Assembly (NCBI GenBank): GCA_036375695.1
Contig: DASVBU010000036.1
Location: forward strand, 10,812 to 74,811
DNA: 64,000 bases
Direction of reading: 5' to 3'
Source of the DNA: ZC4RG35 sp036375695
GTDB lineage: Bacteria; Actinomycetota; Acidimicrobiia; Spongiisociales; ZC4RG35
The notes under the pieces are model-generated. The model did no database searches. It had not been told where the DNA came from and saw only the letters and a program-made list of their open reading frames with translations. Of this stretch, positions 60,501-64,000 are shown piece after piece (the first letter of the stretch is position 1; every line of letters begins with the position of its first letter). Both the position numbers and the translations under genes were made by a program.

Positions 60501-61047
60501 TGTCAGCACCGCCCTGGCCGCGGCGACCACGCATCGCATCCCGGAGCTGATCGATCTCCAGGACCGGACATCCGTGGCGATCGGCGGGATCATCGGCGCC
60601 ATCACCCGCCGGTGGACCAGGAACGGGGACCCCATGATCTTCTTCCAGTTGGAGGATCTGGAGGGCTCGGTGGAGTGCATCGCCTTCCCCAAGACGGTCC
60701 ACGACTACGGAGCATTGGTGGTCGAGGACGCGGTGGTGGTGATCACCGGGAACGTGGACAACCGCTCCGAGGACGTCAAGGTGGTGGTGCGGGAGATCGA
60801 AGAGCTCAAGGTGCGGGACGACTCGGCGGTTCGTCTCGGCGTCCCCGCATCACGGCTCACGCCGGAGACGGTCGGCTCGCTGAAGAGCATCCTGGCCAAC
60901 CACCCGGGCACGGCGCCGGTCTACCTCCATCTCACCGACGACGGGAACACCAAGGTGCTCCGACTGTCCGACGAGCACAAGGTGGAGCCACGGACGGCGC
61001 TCTTCGCCGAGCTCAAAGAACTGCTCGGCCCCCGAGCCATCCTTTAG
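57550..61047 (+). CDS. dnaE: DNA polymerase III alpha subunit, DnaE1 type
   Basis: A 1165-residue replicase. The PHP domain is complete, with HLHLHTEYSLLDGA, ITDHGNLYG, IGIEAYF, RYHMILLA, SGCLGG and ATNDAHY all keeping metal ligands, so intrinsic 3'-5' proofreading is likely, as in mycobacterial DnaE1. The polymerase active site is PDIDMDF (D411, D413); the beta-clamp motif is QFSLF (937-941); a C-terminal OB fold (IGGIIGAITRRWTRNGDP) and tail domain follow. The start is GTG at 57550. A long antisense open frame over it is an artefact of GC bias. Confidence 0.96.
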   Translation: MSFAHLHLHTEYSLLDGAARIDRVVRAAAADGQPAIAITDHGNLYGAVEFYKKAQEAGIKPIIGIEAYFVEGSRFDRPPQSQNQRYHMILLAENPTGYRNLLQLSSKSFLDGYYYKPRMDIELLAEHSEGIIATSGCLGGLVPQLLGPDASTEEGMANTQRDFDAAVRAAARFQDVFGKDNFFIEIQDHGIPAQRRIMADLIDISKRIGAPLLATNDAHYTHREEHDLHDVLLCVQTGSLRAETGRLRFDSSDFYVKSAAEMRSIFPADQYPGACDNTLWIAERVETKLELGRILLPHFPVPEGETEVTYLRKLVENGARERYGPNPRGEVWDRIEHELKIIEEMGFPAYFLIVWDLIRHARENGIRVGPGRGSAAGSIVSYCLRITDIDPLEYGLIFERFLNPGRKQMPDIDMDFDERYRGEMIRYAAEKYGQDRVAQIITFSTIKGKQAIRDAARVLGQPYSVGDRIAKAMPPAILGKDPTLDQVLTPPDSHAPSEVKDWYANGQGLREMYETDPAVREVIEAARGIEGLRRQDSIHAAAVVIAPEPLTNIVPIQRKGETAEVVTQFEMHAVEELGLLKMDFLGLRNLSIIERCLELIEQTHGERVDIDKIPLDDARTFELLQSGNTIGVFQLEGSAMRALIRSLKPDRFDDVIALVALYRPGPMGANMHNLYADRKNGRVPVEVLHPALGDKLADTYQIMVYQEQVLLVAQEIAGYSFADAENLRKAMGKKIKSVMEAEKEKFIRGCVAQGHTEDVGREIFELIEHFAGYGFNKSHSAGYGLVAYQTAYLKAHYPAEYMAALLTATKRDKERTAVYLAECRQMGIEVMVPDVNESDSDFTVHEGRIRFGLSAIRNVGEGVVEKILETRQDGPFTSFSDFLDRVDVSVLNKRTVESLIKAGAFDGLGLPRRGLVLIHEQALDAVVERRRNEEMGQFSLFAGEPSAASETEIEVPDLEFPSKTKLTFEKEMLGLYVSDHPLLGVSTALAAATTHRIPELIDLQDRTSVAIGGIIGAITRRWTRNGDPMIFFQLEDLEGSVECIAFPKTVHDYGALVVEDAVVVITGNVDNRSEDVKVVVREIEELKVRDDSAVRLGVPASRLTPETVGSLKSILANHPGTAPVYLHLTDDGNTKVLRLSDEHKVEPRTALFAELKELLGPRAIL

Positions 61048-61084
61048 AGGACGATTGGAATTCTCCCCCACGGAGCGGTTGGCC

Positions 61085-61116
61085 CTCCCCCGTTCCGCTG
61101 CCGCTCAACGGGGGAG
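61085..61116. terminator. Hairpin between convergent dnaE and HAD genes, relative of the REP-like repeat
   Basis: CTCCCCCGTT (61085-61094) and AACGGGGGAG (61107-61116) pair perfectly over 10 bases around a 12-base loop; ACATCCGGG follows. Stem and trailing ACATCCG match the REP-like copies at 9260 and 19046. It could stop transcription from both sides. Confidence 0.55.
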
Positions 61117-61128
61117 ACATCCGGGAGA

Positions 61129-61893
61129 TCACCGCGCTCGTCGTCTCCCGATGGCGTAGCCCACCAGACCCGAGCCGATCAGCGACACCGTCATCCCCGC
61201 CACCGCCAGGGCTCGCTTGGTCTTGCGGGCGAAGATCACGATCGGCCAGCCCCGCTGACGGGCTATGGCGGCCAGCTCGGCGTCGGGGTTGACCGCCACC
61301 GGGTGACCGACCAGCTCCAGCATCGGCAGGTCGGAGACGGAGTCGGAGTAGGCGTAGCAGAGCGCCAGGTCGTAGCCCCGGTCGTGGGCGAGTTTCTCCA
61401 CCGCCTCGGCCTTGCCCGGCCCGTACACGAACGGCCCGTCGAGATTGCCCGTGTAGTGGCCGTCGACGATCTCGCCCTTGGTGCCGATGGCGCCGGTCAT
61501 GCCCAGGGACGCGGCCAGCGGCTCGACGAGGGGCTGAGGTGACGCGGAGACGATCCACGTGTCCCGATCATGCGAATGGTGCATCTCGATCAGGTCCCTC
61601 GACTCCGGGCGCACCCTGGCGATGAGGCTCGGGGTGACCTCGGCCTCGAGTGACTTGAGCGACTCCACGGATGCCCCGGCGATGCGTGTCAGCAGGTCCT
61701 TTCTGGTGTTGTCCGCCGTGGCCGCGTCGCCCTTGTCGCCGAAGAGCTTGAACAGGATCGCCTCCCAGGCCCAGCCGGCGATCTCCCGGTTCGTGACGAA
61801 GCCCTGCCGCCAGGCGGCCACCCCCAACGGCAGCACCGACACGCCCGAGATGAGGGTCCGGTCGAGGTCGAAGAAGGCTGCTGCCTTGGTCAT
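61129..61893 (-). CDS. HAD-superfamily subfamily IB phosphatase
   Basis: A 254-residue protein. Motif I FFDLDRTLISG, motif II IVSASPQ, lysine/aspartate motifs YGPGKAEAVEKL and YAYSDSVSDLPMLELVGHPVAVNPD define the SerB-like HAD-IB group. The C-terminus has one hydrophobic helix (AVAGMTVSLIGSGLVGYAI) and a basic tail, indicating membrane association, as in lipid-phosphate members. TAGGCT (61906-61901) lies seven bases before the ATG, inside the upstream gene: leaderless pattern. The ATG overlaps the upstream stop. Confidence 0.85.
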   Translation of the reverse strand: MTKAAAFFDLDRTLISGVSVLPLGVAAWRQGFVTNREIAGWAWEAILFKLFGDKGDAATADNTRKDLLTRIAGASVESLKSLEAEVTPSLIARVRPESRDLIEMHHSHDRDTWIVSASPQPLVEPLAASLGMTGAIGTKGEIVDGHYTGNLDGPFVYGPGKAEAVEKLAHDRGYDLALCYAYSDSVSDLPMLELVGHPVAVNPDAELAAIARQRGWPIVIFARKTKRALAVAGMTVSLIGSGLVGYAIGRRRAR

Positions 61894-62927
61894 GTGGGAA
61901 AGCCTATCCCCAGGTCCTCCCATGGCATACCGGCCGCACTGGAGGCCAGGTCCGCCAGTCCCTGCAGGTCGGTCGGGGGCTTGGGAGTCAGCGGGATGGA
62001 AGCCACGCGAGCCCCATAGCGCGCCGAGAACTCGTCACGGAAGTCGCGTTGGCGGACGGTCTCGGCCGACCATCGGTCCACGATCTCGCGCACGTCGGCA
62101 CGCAACCGCTTCGGCGGGTCGGCCCACGTGTCGGGGAGGGAGCGATTGAACACGACCGCCTTGGGTGTCGACGCCAGTTCCGGGAGCGTTCGGTAGAAGC
62201 GGATCGCCTCGTGGAGCGGCGCCGGGTTGGTGGTGGTCACCACCAGGATCGAGGCGTCCCGGAGGACCCGCTCGATCTCCCGGCCCCTCTGGGCGACACC
62301 GTCGTAGGTGGTGCGAAGGTCGAGGAGGAACTCGGCGACCCTCTCCAGGAGGTCTGACCCGAGGACGGCGTCCGCCACCCGGAGGACCGGCCGGGCAGCC
62401 CTGTCGTAGAAGAACCGTCGGCCGGGGAGGGGCCCTCCGGTGATCCAACGGAGCAGACGTCCGCCGACCAGGTCGGCCATCTGTGCCGGTGCGGTGAAGA
62501 AGTCGATGCCGCCTCCCGACGGCGGGGTGTCGACCACCACCAGATCCCAGGCTCTGGCCTGGACGTAGGTGGCCGCCTGGTCGGCCGCCGCATACGCCTG
62601 GGAGGCGGGGAAGTGCTCCGCGGCGGCTAGGAAGAACTCGTTGTTGGCGAGACGCTCGGCGACGTCGGGGGCGGCATGCCTCTGAGCCACCGCACGCCAG
62701 GATGCGCCCGAGTCGAGCATCGCCACCCAGAGGTTGGGCAGTTCGGTGTGCGGCTGGGGCTCGTGGCCGAGGCCCGCCAGGCCTAGGGCCGACGCCAGTC
62801 TCTGCGCCGGGTCGACGGTGACCACCAGCGTCCGCATCCCGGTCTTGGCCGCGGCGACACCCATGGCGGCCGCCACGGTGGTCTTCCCCACACCACCGCC
62901 ACCGGTGACCAGGAGGGTCCGGGTCAC
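61890..62927 (-). CDS. ArsA/Get3-like ATPase, second member of a pair (BagB/Rv3680-like)
   Basis: A 345-residue ATPase: deviant P-loop GGGGVGKTT (9-17), VTVDPAQRLASALGL, and switch II VVVDTPPSGGGIDFF. No HSP20 domain. It resembles the second gene of the mycobacterial Rv3679-Rv3680 pair (BagA/BagB), Get3-like proteins that act together. The GTG start overlaps the stop of the first gene as GTGA, suggesting a heteromer. No arsenic-resistance gene is nearby. Confidence 0.83.
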   Translation of the reverse strand: MTRTLLVTGGGGVGKTTVAAAMGVAAAKTGMRTLVVTVDPAQRLASALGLAGLGHEPQPHTELPNLWVAMLDSGASWRAVAQRHAAPDVAERLANNEFFLAAAEHFPASQAYAAADQAATYVQARAWDLVVVDTPPSGGGIDFFTAPAQMADLVGGRLLRWITGGPLPGRRFFYDRAARPVLRVADAVLGSDLLERVAEFLLDLRTTYDGVAQRGREIERVLRDASILVVTTTNPAPLHEAIRFYRTLPELASTPKAVVFNRSLPDTWADPPKRLRADVREIVDRWSAETVRQRDFRDEFSARYGARVASIPLTPKPPTDLQGLADLASSAAGMPWEDLGIGFPT

Positions 62928-63772
62928 AGAATCGCCTCCAGGCCGTCACTCAGGTTGGCGGCCACCTCGGCAGGTGTGTACACGCCGAAGAGATAGGGGA
63001 GTTGCACGTCTCCGGGGAGACGGTCGAGCCAGAGGCGCTGCTCGGCGACCAGCGACTGGTGCAGATCGACCATCTCTCCGGCGACTCCGGTGGGTCTGGT
63101 GGCGACCTCGAACACGGGCAGCACCCGGTTGACCACCACGAGCGGCGGCGGGACGACCGCCTCCTGCTCCAGCCAATCGAGGGTCTCCTCGGTCTCGGCG
63201 GTGGGCACCTCCTCGGGGACGGTGACGATGACGAGACGGGTGACCTCGTGGTCGGAGAGGGTGTTGGCCATCGACTCCGCCTGTGTCCGGATGCGGCCGG
63301 TGGGGACGAGTTCGATGATGCTCCGGGGCGCCCGCAGATAAGAGCCGATCTGCCCGGTCGGGGGAGCGTCCACGACCACCGTGTCCCATCTCCCGGAGCG
63401 AACCTCCCAATAGACCTTGCCGATGGTGATGATCTCCCGCACCGCCGGCGCGGCCGTGGCCAAGGCGTCGAAGGCTCGGGCGACCCGGCCACCGAACCGG
63501 CCGACACCGGGCAGCCGCAGCTGAAGGGACAGGTACTCGAGCAGGGCGTCGGGGCGGGAGACCTTCATGGCGTGGAGACCGGGCCGGACCTCTCGAGGCT
63601 CGAAGGTGAGGGGTGTGGTGGCGAAGTGGCTGGCGAGCGACCCCTCGTCCCCGACCTCCATGGCGAGGACCCGATCGCCACCGCGATGGGCCCTCAAGGC
63701 GAGGGCGGCCGCCACGGCGGACTTGCCCGTGCCGCCCTTGCCGGAGACGAGGAAGAGGCGGGTCCCGGCCAT
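62924..63772 (-). CDS. ArsA/Get3-like ATPase, first member of a pair (BagA/Rv3679-like)
   Basis: A 282-residue ATPase with P-loop SGKGGTGKSAVAAALAL (GKGGTGKS at 11-18), EVGDEGSLASHF and switch II VVVDAPPTGQIGSYLR. It is shorter than its partner. The pair lies downstream of a small conserved protein gene (63785-64000) on the same strand. Start ATG 63772 is preceded by GGAGGGG. Confidence 0.83.
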   Translation of the reverse strand: MAGTRLFLVSGKGGTGKSAVAAALALRAHRGGDRVLAMEVGDEGSLASHFATTPLTFEPREVRPGLHAMKVSRPDALLEYLSLQLRLPGVGRFGGRVARAFDALATAAPAVREIITIGKVYWEVRSGRWDTVVVDAPPTGQIGSYLRAPRSIIELVPTGRIRTQAESMANTLSDHEVTRLVIVTVPEEVPTAETEETLDWLEQEAVVPPPLVVVNRVLPVFEVATRPTGVAGEMVDLHQSLVAEQRLWLDRLPGDVQLPYLFGVYTPAEVAANLSDGLEAIL

Positions 63773-63784
63773 GACCCCTCCGGG

Positions 63785-64000
63785 TCAGTCCCTCTTGAGG
63801 GGGATCCGGAGGATCAGGTGCTCGTCCTCGACGGACCATTTGGCGTTGGCGAGGAGAGCGAAGTCCGTGTAGTCGATCTGCGCCTGACGGATGAAGTGCT
63901 GCCGCTCCGACCCGGCGACGGGAGGGAGCGGGCGGTCCTTCACCGCCTGGGCTCGCTCGGCGAAGCGCTGGATCATGGCGTCGACGTCGAATTCGGCCAT
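63785..64000 (-). CDS. Small conserved-type protein upstream of the ArsA/Get3-like pair (possibly cut by window edge)
   Basis: A 71-residue frame whose ATG occupies the last three bases of the window (64000-63998); the real start could lie beyond it. Sequence: MAEFDVDAMIQRFAERAQAV, PPVAGSERQHFIRQAQIDY, ALLANAKWSVEDEHLILRI. The C-terminal half looks like one beta-hairpin (WSVEDEHLILRIPL). Similar short proteins occur next to ArsA pairs in actinobacteria, as I recall. Function unknown; a 12-base gap separates it from the ATPase pair. Confidence 0.65.
   Translation of the reverse strand: MAEFDVDAMIQRFAERAQAVKDRPLPPVAGSERQHFIRQAQIDYTDFALLANAKWSVEDEHLILRIPLKRD

Noticed and set aside
58264..60702. 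812-codon open frame antisense to dnaE
   Set aside because: Shadow of the DnaE reading frame in high-GC DNA; no promoter, no ribosome-binding site, no family features.

Overview
This 64-kb window is dense, high-GC bacterial chromosome. Gene content points to an actinomycete-type bacterium (Actinomycetota): a division cluster continuing from ftsZ into sepF, a YggT gene and divIVA, a DUF3040 gene, a LexA box of the TCGAAC-N4-GTTCGA type, an ArsA/Get3-like ATPase pair, and many leaderless starts. A complete System I (Ccm) cytochrome c maturation operon argues against the familiar Streptomyces and Mycobacterium lineages, which use System II, and fits a deeper branch such as Acidimicrobiia. That placement is inference. 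I see no rRNA, tRNA, CRISPR array, prophage or insertion sequence; this is core chromosome.

Left part (1-9 kb): the end of an alpha/beta hydrolase gene, then the leftward operon ccmABCDEF-ccmH/I-ccmG, preceded by a DnaQ-exonuclease/UvrC-like nuclease gene with a perfect SOS box inside its promoter. From 8.4 to 19 kb the genes run rightward: a SpoU rRNA/tRNA methyltransferase, a nitroreductase, a USP/CBS protein, a hydrolase, a glycine-betaine-type ABC transporter ending at a strong terminator, a small four-cysteine protein, and an SRPBCC / ArsA-HSP20 / small protein / DUF1232 operon.

Middle (19-34.5 kb): threonine aldolase; the FAS-II operon fabD-fabH-fabG-acpP-fabF; a leftward trio (two membrane proteins and a histidine phosphatase); dinB; DUF3040; a MerR regulator resembling FtsR; a leftward MoxR-DUF58-transglutaminase operon; two unknown genes; and an HNH nuclease.

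Right part (34.7-64 kb): the dcw cluster mraZ-rsmH-ftsL-ftsI-murE-mraY-murD-ftsW-murG-murC-murB-ftsQ-ftsZ-pgeF-yggS-sepF-yggT-divIVA, with no murF. Most of its genes overlap by ATGA or GTGA. It meets a leftward, motif-divergent ileS. Then come a DksA/TraR-type gene, lspA, rluD, a zinc-finger rhomboid, dnaE1, a HAD phosphatase, the ArsA/Get3-like pair and a small conserved protein.

The most distinctive non-coding features are: two heptad-phased inverted-repeat elements, both between convergent genes; a REP-like hairpin family; MraZ operator boxes inside the mraZ promoter; nested palindromes upstream of ftsZ; hairpins that cover the ribosome-binding sites of rsmH and ftsI; and a recurring leaderless promoter pattern (TANNNT placed 6-7 bases before the start codon).
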